Shown piece by piece: positions 15,566 to 24,578 of a stretch of 64,000 bases of DNA; positions within the stretch are counted from its first letter, which is position 1, and every line of letters begins with the position of its first letter. The DNA is taken from NCBI GenBank assembly GCA_963825305.1, contig CAWGTA010000012.1, forward strand, positions 62,001 through 126,000. The letters run 5' to 3'. Under the pieces are notes generated by a model. That model had not been told where the DNA came from. It saw nothing but the letters and a program-made list of their open reading frames with translations, and made no database searches. The stretch is from PSRJ01 sp963825305 (GTDB taxonomy: Bacteria > Acidobacteriota > Terriglobia > Bryobacterales > Bryobacteraceae). The translations under genes were made by a program, and so were the position numbers.

Positions 15566-17214
15566 CTAAAACGGCACCAACGAGAACATCAGATTGACCG
15601 CAACGCCACCGATCTGCCTCGTCCAATCCAACTTCGTCTTCCCCACCTCGCAATTCATCGTCCCTCTTCTCTTGCCCGTCAGTCACAACGGTAACCGGCA
15701 GCACCGGCGTGAACTGTCTATCCGTCTGGCCTAAAGGCCCCAGCAGACCGCGGGCCTGGGAAACACCGTACCCCAACAGCATCCCGCGCCAGCCCAACTG
15801 CGGCGCGAGCTCGAGGCCCGATAAAAATGGCTGCCCCGGCAGTATCGGCCGCTGAATCGTGACCAGCGCAAGGAACCGCTTATGCGGCAGAAAGGGAACG
15901 AGGTCGCTAAGGGGCTTGGCGAACAGCATCAGACGTGCCGAAACGGCGTAGGTGGATAACTCCAGGACACCCCGGCCCCACGCAGGCAGCCGCGATCCGA
16001 GCGCGAATTCAAGCGGCCCCGCAACGCTCATGGGGCCTACTGGTCCCGACAGGAGCCAGTTGTGCATTTTCTTTTCCTTGACCCAGACGGTGAGGTCCGC
16101 TCGGTCTGTGCCGGGAGGCGTGTTCACCACCACGTTCGCCGGCGTCAACGGTTCGAACAGACCGGTGCGGTTCAGCCGCGCGAGCGACTTGCGTACCAGC
16201 ATCTGATCCAGAAGATCGCCTTCCGAAAGCAGAAAGGAGCGGCGCAGGATGTCGCTGCTGAAAGCATGATTGCCGCGAAACTCGATGCGGTGGATGCGGT
16301 AGGCGGGTCCACGCTCCACACTGGTGCCGGTTTCGTCGCCGCGCAGTTCCAGCCGGGCGCTGAAGTCGATCACTCCGCTGTGTTCGGCTTCGCGCCGCTC
16401 CCGGAAGAGCTCGCGGCAGGCTGCCCGCGCAGAGAATTCCGAGCGGGGCCCGGAATCGATGCCATACGCAATCCAAGCCTTACCATCTTCGATGCGGGCG
16501 GGCTCGGCTCGCACTTCTGCATGGAAGTAGCCTTGCCGGTAAAGGAAGGACTGCAAGTTGGCCAGGTCAGACGCGACGGCGTCCGGGCTGTAGCCGGGCC
16601 GCAATCGCCAGCCCTTCCAGATCCCCGGTATGCGGGGCACCATGGTCGTGCTCTTGGTGGCACGCAAAGCGCGCGCGGACTTCAGGCTCGCGCACACCGA
16701 GATTCCCAGAGAAAGTCACGCCCTCGATATTCAGTTCCTGTCCCTTGTTGACATCGATCTTCAGATCGGCCTTACCGTCGCCCACAGGCACCAGCCGGCT
16801 GCCGACCACGGCATTCGGAAAGCCGGAACTCTCCAACTGTTTTCGGACGCTGGCCGCCACCCGCTGGGCTTCCTGCGAATCGATTTCCGCGCCGGGATCG
16901 ACGCCCAGGTTGATGCCGGGCGTGAGCGGCTCCACTTGAACCTTGCGCACTTCGAGTGATGCGCGGGGGCGAGCCCGAAACACCAACTGCACCGCATCGC
17001 CGTCCGGCACGGTTTCTGCCGTAACATCCGCAACCCGGCCCGACTGCCATAGCGCCTTGACGTCGTGCTGGAGTTTGGCGGGATCGAGCGGCTCCCCGGC
17101 GCGGCTCTGCAGTTCGATGGCCGCAGGCGCACCGAGCACCTGAACCTGGCTGATCATTTCCGCCGCGCGCACAGAACCAGCCCACAAAACAAGCAGACAC
17201 ACGGCGCTTTTCAT
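15566..17214 (-). pseudogene. BamA/TamA-like outer-membrane protein, broken by two frameshifts
   Basis: The N-terminal part (from ATG 17214) has a signal peptide and POTRA-like repeats; a middle part in a second frame has another POTRA (YRIHRIEFRGNHAFSSDIL) and the start of a barrel (HNWLLSGPVGPMSVAGPLEF). The last ~30 codons, in a third frame, end VAVNLMFSLVPF, a typical outer-membrane C-terminus with terminal Phe. The frame changes fall in a GC-repeat run at 16666-16678 and at a CCC run at 15662-15664. The barrel is also shorter than the usual 350-400 residues, suggesting an internal deletion. Intact members insert or export proteins at the outer membrane. Decay or consensus errors cannot be separated from sequence alone. 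Confidence 0.7.
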
Positions 17215-17323
17215 GGAGCGGCGAGATGCACCTTCCGTGCCAACTCGCAGACGCTCGACAGGCGTGTACTTTGGGCTATCACCCGCTGTGACGGAAAGGG
17301 CACCTGTGCCCGCACCGCAACAC

Positions 17324-17377
17324 TGCCGGCGACAAGATCGCCAGCGCTACGTAACGCCGGCGGTCTTTGCCGCCGGT
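17324..17377. repeat. R2 paired element
   Basis: Two facing halves (GCCGGCGACAAGATCGCC and CGCCGGCGGTCTTTGCCGCC) around a GCGCTACGTAA linker. It lies between the minus-strand hydrolase gene and the BamA-like gene. The rest of 17215-17382 holds nothing recognisable. Confidence 0.75.
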
Positions 17378-17382
17378 TCTTC

Positions 17383-18166
17383 CTACCCCAGAAACTCTTC
17401 CACCGCAGCCGCCACCCGCCCCGGATGCTCCACCGTCGGCAAGTGCCCCGCATCATCGATCATCTCGATCCGCGACCCCGGTATCCTGCTGGCAAACTCC
17501 AGCGCGTAAACCGGCGGCACCAGCCGATCCTGCTTCGCCCCACAGCAGCAGCGTCGGCGCCTTAATGCGGTGGATGCGCTTCTTCAGCCCCTTATCCGGA
17601 ATCGGCCACACGAACTTGCCGGTGCAGCCCATCGACCAGATCATGCGGATCATTTCCTCCGGGTCCGGCGCTCCGAACATCTGCTTCGCGATCGGCCCGT
17701 CCGGGTCGCGCAACAAATACTTCGGCAAGTCGCTGCCCGGCGTAATGATCATCCAATTGACCACCGGCGCATCGTCGCGCCACAAACCAATCGGCGAGAT
17801 GAGCACCAGTTTGCTGACGCGCTCCGGATTGCTGGCCGCCAACTCCGCCGCCACCATGGCGCCAAACGAGTGGCCGATGATCGGCACTGACTGCAAGCCG
17901 AGCGCATCGAAGATCTCGTAATAGTACAGAACCAGGTCCCAGAGGCTGTCGAGATGAGAAATGGCGTCAGGATCTCCCACGCTGGTGCCGGGATGCTCGG
18001 GAGCATACACCGTGTGGCGTTCGGCCAGCTGGTCCAGAAACGCATCCCATACCAGCCCTCCGGCCCCATGCAGAAAAACTACGGGCGAGCCGCTGCCCGC
18101 TACCTTGATGTTCGGGGTGATCTTATTCTGCCAGACGGTAACGTGGTGATCGGTAGGGGCTGTCAT
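17383..18166 (-). pseudogene. alpha/beta hydrolase with a frameshift near its C-terminus
   Basis: From ATG 18166, AGGAGG lies 7 nt upstream and the ATG overlaps the upstream stop. The protein has the alpha/beta-hydrolase pattern VVFLHGAGG, the nucleophile motif GHSFG and a cap region. At about 17526-17532 the frame changes: the frame from the start gives LLLWGEAG then unrelated residues, while the next frame continues DRLVPPVYALEF ... DDAGHLPTVEHP and ends normally at 17383. The catalytic Asp and His lie in that second part, so the protein as read would be inactive. One extra base explains the break. The coupled gene is a luciferase-like monooxygenase, itself frameshifted. Confidence 0.72.
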
Positions 18167-19399
18167 GCGGTCACCTCCTGCGCGGCCTTCCTGCGCAGGC
18201 CCGCCGGCCACCATTGGTTCTCCCATTCGTCATCCCAGGTGGGACGAATCGCCGGGGCCACTTCGCGGAAGAAGAGATCGATATTCTTCAGCGTCAGCTC
18301 GTGCGGCATGGAACCCATATGCAGCAGCACCATCAGGTTCCCCACTTTCAGTTTGCCCACCAGGTCCTTGAGTTGGTCGCGCACCGTCGCCGGACTGCCG
18401 CAGATCACAAACCGGTCTTTCAAGAAATCTTTGTAGCGCTTTTCCTTGAGGGACATGATGGAATTGGCGATCATCGGGTTGCGCATGGCATTCGAGAGGC
18501 TCTGATAATCCTGGTGTCCGGGCACGCCAAACCATTCCGGCGGCACGTGCAGGCCCTTGTGATAGAAATACTCGACGTGCTTGGCATAGTCTTTCTCAGC
18601 CTGCTCGTCAGTCTCCGAAACGCCGACCAATTGCAGGAACCCGAGCCGGTACGGATTCAGATCGCGCCCCTTTTCCTGGCACACACTCCAATATTTCTCC
18701 ACGCTCTTTAGCGCGCTCTGATAACCGAAATAGCTCAGAAAACAGTAACAGTGATTGTGTTCGGCGGCATAGTAGAACGTGCTGGTGCTGCCGCTGCCCG
18801 GCATCCAGACCGGCGGGTGCGGCTGCTGTATGGGTCGCGGCCACAGGTTCACCATCGGCAGCTGGGTAGTACTTCCCGTTCCAGGCAAAGACCTCGCGCG
18901 ACGTCCAAGCTTTGAGGATTAGATCGTGCGCCTCGCGGTACCGTTCGCGCTGTTCAATGGGCGTCACGCCGTAGCACAGGTTAATGTCCATCGGCGTCCC
19001 CAGCGGCATGCCCGCCACCAGGCGCCCGCCGCTGATGCAGTCCAGCATGGCGTACTCTTCCGCGATGCGTATGGGCGGTTGCGTGGCCGGCAAGGTAGCG
19101 CCCATCTGGACGATCGCGCAATCCAGGCCATCGGTGGCGCGCGCCAGCACCGACCCCATCAGGTTCGGACTGGGCATGAACCCGTACGCGTTCTGGTGGT
19201 GTTCGTTGGTGCAGATCCCGTCCGACCCGGCGCGGGCCGCTGCGATCAGCTCGTCAAACGTCCAGTTGTAATACTGTCCCACCCGTTTGGCGTCCGCCAG
19301 CTCATGAAACGGCGGCGTCACCCAGACTGACGAGTATCGTTTTTCGAAATCATCGGGCAGTTCCCGATGCGGCATCAGGTGAAATGTGGAAATGTACAT
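18163..19399 (-). pseudogene. luciferase-like (LLM class) flavin-dependent monooxygenase, frameshifted
   Basis: From ATG 19399 the protein begins MYISTFHLMPHRELPDDF and carries the LLM hallmarks TNEHHQNAYGFMPSPNLM and CISGGRLVAGMPLG. The frame is lost at a GGG run at 18864-18866 (CCC on the coding strand), after WNGKYY. The following frame continues QLPMVNLWPRPIQQPHPPVW and runs to TGA 18163. One extra base restores a protein of about 411 residues, normal for the TIM-barrel family that oxidises substrates with reduced flavin and O2. The stop overlaps the start of the hydrolase (ATGA). The oxygenase-hydrolase pairing suggests ring or ester catabolism, but no substrate can be named. Confidence 0.75.
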
Positions 19400-19417
19400 A
19401 GCCTCTCCAGGATGGAG

Positions 19418-20452
19418 TTACCTCTTCGAACTCAAGACTTGAACCTGCGTACCGGCCGGCACAAATTTCTCCGCCCGCTTGGCCTGCACCTCGGCGAAAT
19501 AGAGACTGCCATCGGCGGCCACCGCCATCGAGTGAATCCAATTCACCTGCCCCGGCTTCTCTTTGCCGTTCTCGCCTTTCGGAAACACCCAGAGCTGCTT
19601 CAGGCGTCCCTCGGTATCGAGCTTCATGAAAAGCTGGTCCTTGGGAGGCGTTGCCAGAGCCGTTTGGCTGGCGGGAACTTCAGACCACAACGTGGGCGAG
19701 GCCCCGCACACGTAGATCTCGTCGTCTTTCGTGATGAAGAGCGCCCACGGCGTAATAATGTTTTTCCATTCCGTGAGAAACTTGCCCTTCGCGTCAAAAA
19801 CCTGGATGCGCGAATTGTTGCGGTCGGCGACATACACGCGGCCCTTGGAATCGAGCACCAGCGAATGCGGCTGGCTGAATTCTCCGGGGGCGGTTCCCAG
19901 CTTGCCCCACGTCCGCACGAACTTGCCGTGCTTGTCGAAGACCACGATGCGGTCGTTCCCGTAGCCGTCGCTTACGTAGACATCCCCGTTCGCGGCTACG
20001 GCCACGTCGTTGGGCTGGTTCAGGTGCGTCTCGTCCAAACCGGCCTCGTCAGGCGTGCCAATGGTCATCAACACCTTGCCATCCACCGTGAAGCGGCGCA
20101 CCGTGTTGGTCCCGGTATCGACCAACCAGAGATTACCGGCATGGTCGAACCGGACCGTGTGCGGATTCTTGAAGAGCCCGCCCTCGCCCCAGGACCTCAC
20201 CAGCTTGCCCTCCGGCGTGTAGACCTGCACCGGAATCTTGCCGCGGTTGAATGTCCACACGTTGCCATCCGGGGCAATCGCCACACTCGACATAGCCGCG
20301 GTCCACTCGCCGCCAGGCGGCTTTTCCTGCGGCCAGGCGGCATCCACCTTATAGCCGGCGGTGTCGTCAATCCGCGGATACGGCGGCATGTGCGGTGCCG
20401 GCTGCGCCCATGCCGCGCCGGCCACCAAGCCCATCAACAACCACGCTCTCAT
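19418..20452 (-). CDS. secreted NHL-repeat beta-propeller protein
   Basis: A 344-residue protein with a signal peptide (MRAWLLMGLVAGAAWA) and about six NHL-type repeats. Examples are VAIAPDGNVWTFNR, TVRFDHAGNLWLVDTG, DVAVAANGDVYVSDGYGNDRI and SLVLDSKGRVYVADRNNSRI. It resembles the six-bladed propeller of peptidylglycine alpha-amidating lyase-like proteins, common in acidobacteria and usually of unknown function. It starts 13 nt after the DGKPDLSG-type gene upstream, so the two probably share a transcript; the LLM gene begins 18 nt downstream. No catalytic residues can be assigned. Confidence 0.8.
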   Translation of the reverse strand: MRAWLLMGLVAGAAWAQPAPHMPPYPRIDDTAGYKVDAAWPQEKPPGGEWTAAMSSVAIAPDGNVWTFNRGKIPVQVYTPEGKLVRSWGEGGLFKNPHTVRFDHAGNLWLVDTGTNTVRRFTVDGKVLMTIGTPDEAGLDETHLNQPNDVAVAANGDVYVSDGYGNDRIVVFDKHGKFVRTWGKLGTAPGEFSQPHSLVLDSKGRVYVADRNNSRIQVFDAKGKFLTEWKNIITPWALFITKDDEIYVCGASPTLWSEVPASQTALATPPKDQLFMKLDTEGRLKQLWVFPKGENGKEKPGQVNWIHSMAVAADGSLYFAEVQAKRAEKFVPAGTQVQVLSSKR

Positions 20453-20464
20453 GATTTCTCCTCG

Positions 20465-21235
20465 CTACTTGTTCACCATGTGCCGGATGTCTTTCTCATT
20501 TTCCTGGCACACAAATTCCAGAAGCTCGCCATCCGGCATCAGGGTCAGGTTCTCTTTGGCGCTCCACGGCTTGGTGTACGCCTTCGGATCGTCGATTGTA
20601 ACGTCGAGATCCATGTGCCCGAAGTCCCTGCGCCGGAAGCGTTCCGTCACGCGCAGCGCATCGGTAAGCGGGTGGCCTTCCTGGTCCAGCCAAGCCTTGC
20701 CATTGAATCCGGCGCTCTCCACCACCAGCGTGTCGCCGTCCCATCTGCCCACCGAATATCCTAGCCACGTCGGATTGGGATCTTTGGGAATCTCACGGCC
20801 ATCCATGAAGACCTGGCGGAACTGCGTGAACGCCTCGTACAGGATAAGCACCAGCCCGGGGAACTGCACGAATTTGTAAGGAGCGGGCGCCGCATCGATT
20901 TTCGGCACGCCCTGCGACAGGCAATTGGCATCCGGTTCCTCTTTCGAATGCAGCCCCGCCTTGCGTTCGTTATAGAGCGCCAGCGCCCATGCCTGAATCG
21001 GAACCTCCTCCGGTTTGAGGTCGGCAGCGAAATTGACGAGATACTTCGGATTGGGATTCCAGACCCCCGACAGATCCGGTTTGCCGTCAGCCCGCCGCGG
21101 CGCCGGGGCCGAGAGATTCGGCTTGCCGTCCGCACCCTTGGGCACGTTGGGCGTGGGAATCTTGAGCCACTGCCCGGACACAGGCCAGATCGTCACGATT
21201 GCCACTGCCACGGCGCAACCCATCGAGCGGAGCAT
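20465..21235 (-). CDS. secreted DGKPDLSGVW-family protein, unknown function
   Basis: A 256-residue secreted protein (signal peptide up to VSG) with the motif ADGKPDLSGVWNPNP and a conserved C-terminal half: GRWDGDTLVVESAGFNGKAW, then LRVTERFRRRDFGHMDLDVTIDDPKAYTKPW. The same plan is seen in the proteins at 54810-55547 and 55522-56184, so three members lie in this window. The family is frequent in acidobacterial genomes; I know no assigned function. The many conserved acidic and aromatic residues suggest a beta-rich binding domain. A TATACT hexamer lies on the minus strand at 21269-21264, 28 nt before the start. Confidence 0.7.
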   Translation of the reverse strand: MLRSMGCAVAVAIVTIWPVSGQWLKIPTPNVPKGADGKPNLSAPAPRRADGKPDLSGVWNPNPKYLVNFAADLKPEEVPIQAWALALYNERKAGLHSKEEPDANCLSQGVPKIDAAPAPYKFVQFPGLVLILYEAFTQFRQVFMDGREIPKDPNPTWLGYSVGRWDGDTLVVESAGFNGKAWLDQEGHPLTDALRVTERFRRRDFGHMDLDVTIDDPKAYTKPWSAKENLTLMPDGELLEFVCQENEKDIRHMVNK

Positions 21236-21309
21236 ATTTCGGCGTTTCCTGTTTCGAGGAATGAGTATACAACAGCAAGCCGTCAGCGTTCAGGCGGTCA
21301 GCTTAAGGT

Positions 21310-21366
21310 GTGCCGGCGACAAAGATCGCCAGCGCTACGTAACGCCGGCGATCTTTGTCGCCGGTG
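21310..21366. repeat. R2 paired element
   Basis: Halves GCCGGCGACAAAGATCGCC and CGCCGGCGATCTTTGTCGCC around AGCGCTACGTAA, the cleanest copy in the window. It lies between divergent genes and is followed at once by an R3 element. Confidence 0.85.
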
Positions 21367-21377
21367 CGGTCCGGATT

Positions 21378-21411
21378 AGCTGGATGCTGATCGCTGAATG
21401 CTGAAAGCGCT
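21378..21411. repeat. R3 repeat copy
   Basis: AGCTGGATGCTGATCGCTGAATGCTGAAAGCGCT-type iteration (first 20 bases AGCTGGATGCTGATCGCTGA), matching the words at 10341 and 12030. It runs up to the -10 element of the next gene. Confidence 0.6.
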
Positions 21412-21412
21412 T

Positions 21413-21418
21413 TACAAT
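21413..21418 (+). promoter_or_regulatory. -10 element with probable leaderless start
   Basis: TACAAT ends six bases before ATG 21425 and no Shine-Dalgarno sequence is present, so the transcript probably begins at or near the start codon. Confidence 0.45.
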
Positions 21419-21424
21419 CTTTCT

Positions 21425-22642
21425 ATGAGGCGTGGACTGGCAACCGCCGGCGCGGCGTGCGCCCTGCTTTTCTCGCTTCCGGCTTTCGGCTTGGAAGTAC
21501 CCGCGAAAACCGAGCTCGATATTCGTCTGAAGACGAAGGTCGCGACTCAAACCGCCAAGGCCGGCGACCCTGTGGAGGCCCTGGTGATCGCTCCCGTGAT
21601 GGTGAATGACCAGTTCGCCATTCCGGCCGGCGCGCTCGTCCACGGCGCCGTCGACAAGGCGACTCAACCGGCCACACCCGATGACCGCGCGGTGCTCATT
21701 ATCAAGTTCACATCCATCGAGATCGACGGCGCCAAGCTGCCCATCACCGCGAGGCTGGCCGGCATCGATAACGCCCGAGAGAAATTGGACGACCAGGGCC
21801 AGATCAACGGCATTCTCGCCTCGGAAACCATGACGGGGCGGCTCGACACCGGCCTGAACAAGCTCGAAGGGAAATACTCCGGCCTGGCCGACGTGCTGAA
21901 CACGGTCAAGAGCGCCGTGCTCAAGCCAGCCGACACCGGCATCACCTATGATGCGGGTGCCGAAATGGAATTGCAGTTAACCGCGCCCCTGACCCTCGCC
22001 AAACCGGGCGGACCGGGACCGGCCGCGAACATCCGGCCGATCGCGCAAGAAGCAGCCCTGGTGGACCTGGTCGCCCGCGAACCGTTTCGGACTATGGCCC
22101 AGAAACCATCCAAACCGTCCGATGTGACCAATCTGCTTCTCGTCGGCTCCCAGGATGCCGTGGAGCAGGCTTTCACCGCGGCAGGCTGGTCGAACGCCGC
22201 CAAGCTCAATACCCAGGCGAAGCTGGAGACTTTTCGGGCCCTGGCGGAAGACCGCGGCTACAACGAAGCGCCGGTATCGGTGCTGCTGCTCGAAGGCCAG
22301 CCGCCCGACCGGGTCTTTGAGAAGCTGAACAACACCTTCGCGCAGCGCCACCACTTGCGCGTATGGCGGCGTCCCGTGACCTTTCTGGGCCAGCCAGTCT
22401 GGGCGGTGGCCGCCACGCACGATACCGGAATCAGCTTCTCGGAACAGGACCGCACGTTCATCCACAAGATCGATTCCCAGATCGACCGCGAGCGGGCCAA
22501 GGTGGTGAATGACCTGATCCTCACCGGCCGGGTGCAAGCCGTCGAGTTGGTGGACCGCCCCAACGTCCCGCAGCATGGGGAGAATGCCACCGGCGATAGC
22601 CTGGACACCGACGGCCGGATAGCTGTATTGCTACTGAACTGA
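21425..22642 (+). CDS. secreted protein with LssY-like C-terminal domain
   Basis: A 405-residue protein with a signal peptide (TAGAACALLFSLPAFG). The N-terminal half is beta-rich (LDIRLKTKVATQTAKAGDPVEALV), like domains that define extracytoplasmic stability or barrel folds in acidobacteria. The C-terminal half, from about residue 230, matches the LssY_C pattern: PSDVTNLLLVGSQDAVEQAF, AGW, ALAEDRGYNEAPVSVLLLEG, RHHLRVWRR and AATHDTGI. LssY_C domains are found alone or with PAP2 phosphatases and have no established reaction. ATG 21425 is chosen over 21398 because of the TACAAT box placed for a leaderless start. Confidence 0.7.
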   Translation: MRRGLATAGAACALLFSLPAFGLEVPAKTELDIRLKTKVATQTAKAGDPVEALVIAPVMVNDQFAIPAGALVHGAVDKATQPATPDDRAVLIIKFTSIEIDGAKLPITARLAGIDNAREKLDDQGQINGILASETMTGRLDTGLNKLEGKYSGLADVLNTVKSAVLKPADTGITYDAGAEMELQLTAPLTLAKPGGPGPAANIRPIAQEAALVDLVAREPFRTMAQKPSKPSDVTNLLLVGSQDAVEQAFTAAGWSNAAKLNTQAKLETFRALAEDRGYNEAPVSVLLLEGQPPDRVFEKLNNTFAQRHHLRVWRRPVTFLGQPVWAVAATHDTGISFSEQDRTFIHKIDSQIDRERAKVVNDLILTGRVQAVELVDRPNVPQHGENATGDSLDTDGRIAVLLLN

Positions 22643-22665
22643 GGTGTATCATTAATGACTAGCGA

Positions 22666-22752
22666 GTGGGGCAGGCCTTCCGGCCTGCCGCCGCGCTTCT
22701 GCGCGGCGCGCCGGGCGGAAGCCCGGCGGCAGGCCAGAAGGCCTGCCCCCAC
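22666..22752. repeat. dispersed palindrome family R1, intergenic copy
   Basis: An 87-bp element GTGGGGCAGGCC ... GGCCTGCCCCCAC, near-identical in plan to the copy translated inside ctaG. Inner arms GCCGCGCTTCTGCGCGGC and GCCGGGCGGAAGCCCGGC form hairpins. It lies 2 nt before the AAGGAGG ribosome-binding site of the DUF1800 gene. Confidence 0.88.
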
Positions 22753-22765
22753 AAGGAGGGTAAAC

Positions 22766-24565
22766 ATGCTCAGAGGACTGGCTGGCTTAATAGCCTGTGC
22801 GGTTGCTGCCATGGCGCAGACCGCCGGACCTGCCAAGTGGCAGAACGATCTCGCGCCGATCGCTGCTTCCGATTGGAACTACGATTTCGCCGCACACCTC
22901 CTCGAGCGCGCCGGATTCGGCGGAACCCCGCAAGAGATCGCGGCGCTGGCCAAAATGACCCCCTCCCAGGCGACCGCCCGCCTGGTCCGCTTCGAGGGAA
23001 CCGACACCAGCCAACTGCCTGCGTTTGACGAATCCGGAGTCCACGACCCCGGGCTCGAACCGTTTCCTCCCAGCCGGCCCGCCGTTACCGATCAAGCCAA
23101 AAAGACCGGGGAAGCCCTCGGCATCAAAGTCATGCCATCCGGTAACCGGCGTCTGCAGCCGGTGGTCAATGAGTTCTTCTACTGGCTCCGCGCCAGCGTT
23201 CTCGAGACCAATCGTGTGGCCTACTGGTGGGCCAACCGGATGTTGACCAGCCCGCGGCCGCTCGAGGAAAAGATGGCGCTGTTCTGGCACGGACATTTCG
23301 CCAGCAACGAAGCCAAGGTCCGCGACTACCGGAAGCTCCTTGGCGAGTTGCAGCTCTTCCAAAAACAAGGAACCGGCAATTTCCGCGACCTCACGGTGGC
23401 GGTGGCCCAGAGTCCGGGGATGCTCGCGTTCCTCGACGCCGGCGTCAACGTCAAGGGCGCTGCCAACGAAAACTTCGCCCGCGAAATCATGGAGCTGTTC
23501 ACCATGGGGGTGGGCAACTACACCGAGAAGGATATCCGCGAGGCCGCTCGCGCCTTCACCGGCTGGAACTTTGTGGACATGAAGTTCGTGGTCAACAAAG
23601 ACCAGCACGACGACGGTGAAAAGACGTTTCTGGGCAAGACCGGCCGCTTCGATGGCGTCGACGTGATCGACATCATCATGAAGCAGCCCGTGACCGCCGA
23701 TTACATTGCCGGCAAAATCTATCGCTATTTCGTACGCGAAGATCTCTCGCCCGATCTGCAGAAACAACTCGGCGCGGTGCTGCGCCAGAATAACTACGAG
23801 ATCAAGCCGCTGCTGGAAAAGATCTTCCTCTCGCGCGATTTCTACAGTCCCGCTTCCGTGGGCACGCAGCTCAAGAGCCCCGTCCAGTTGGCGGTCAGCA
23901 CCTACCGCAAGCTCGGGGTTAAGAGCATTCCGGGAGTCCCCGATTTCAACCTGGCCACCGGCGCGCTGGGTCAACAACTCTTCTCGCCGCCGACTGTGGC
24001 CGGCTGGGCGGGTGGCCAGAGCTGGATCACGCCGGGCCTCCTGCTGGAGCGCGCCAACTTTGGCCGCGACATTCTGTTTCCCGACATCAGCTTCCTGCCG
24101 CCGGACCGCTACACCGGCAGTGGCGAAGTGCGCCGCGTTGCCGACCGTATCCGCGAGGGCATGGATATCTCAGCAGCAACCAAGGACGACGCCAAGAGTG
24201 GCGTGGTGGCCGAATCGAACATGGCGGCTGACCGCGATGAGGACTTCAACACGCGCTACGGCAGCTTCCGCGGCTGGCAGATGGCCATTGAACGAGTCAA
24301 GCCCATTCCCCGCGACATCGCCCAGGTGAACCTTGCCCAGATGGTGCGCGGCCAGGATCTCAAGAACACCACTCAAGTGATCGACTATATGATTCACCGG
24401 TTCATGCGCGTGCCGCCGAGCGACGGCACTCGCCAGAAACTGGTCGCGTTCCTGGATAAGGAACTCGGCACCACGGACATCTCCGTGGCGCAATCCTATT
24501 TAGAGGACCCCTTGCGCCTGGTTCTGCACCTGATCATGAGCCAGCCGGAGTATCAACTCGGTTGA
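22766..24565 (+). CDS. DUF1800 domain protein
   Basis: A 599-residue secreted protein (short signal peptide ending AAMAQ) with the DUF1800 hallmarks HLLERAGFGGTPQEI near the N-terminus, PLEEKMALFWHGHFASN, ANENFAREIMELFTMGVGNY, YTEKDIREAARAFTGW and a C-terminal LVLHLIMSQPEYQ. ATG 22766 is preceded by AAGGAGG; reading in from 22655 would pass through the R1 palindrome and is rejected. DUF1800 genes are almost always followed by a DUF1501 gene, as here 13 nt downstream. The pair is widespread in planctomycetes and acidobacteria; the function is not established. Confidence 0.88.
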   Translation: MLRGLAGLIACAVAAMAQTAGPAKWQNDLAPIAASDWNYDFAAHLLERAGFGGTPQEIAALAKMTPSQATARLVRFEGTDTSQLPAFDESGVHDPGLEPFPPSRPAVTDQAKKTGEALGIKVMPSGNRRLQPVVNEFFYWLRASVLETNRVAYWWANRMLTSPRPLEEKMALFWHGHFASNEAKVRDYRKLLGELQLFQKQGTGNFRDLTVAVAQSPGMLAFLDAGVNVKGAANENFAREIMELFTMGVGNYTEKDIREAARAFTGWNFVDMKFVVNKDQHDDGEKTFLGKTGRFDGVDVIDIIMKQPVTADYIAGKIYRYFVREDLSPDLQKQLGAVLRQNNYEIKPLLEKIFLSRDFYSPASVGTQLKSPVQLAVSTYRKLGVKSIPGVPDFNLATGALGQQLFSPPTVAGWAGGQSWITPGLLLERANFGRDILFPDISFLPPDRYTGSGEVRRVADRIREGMDISAATKDDAKSGVVAESNMAADRDEDFNTRYGSFRGWQMAIERVKPIPRDIAQVNLAQMVRGQDLKNTTQVIDYMIHRFMRVPPSDGTRQKLVAFLDKELGTTDISVAQSYLEDPLRLVLHLIMSQPEYQLG

Positions 24566-24578
24566 AGAGGAGCGTAGT

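Noticed and set aside
19367..20764. Plus-strand open frame of 465 codons
   Set aside because: Antisense to the NHL-repeat and DGKPDLSG genes, with no domain of its own.
22655..22765. Upstream start of the DUF1800 gene at ATG 22655
   Set aside because: It would translate the R1 palindrome and misses the AAGGAGG site placed for ATG 22766.
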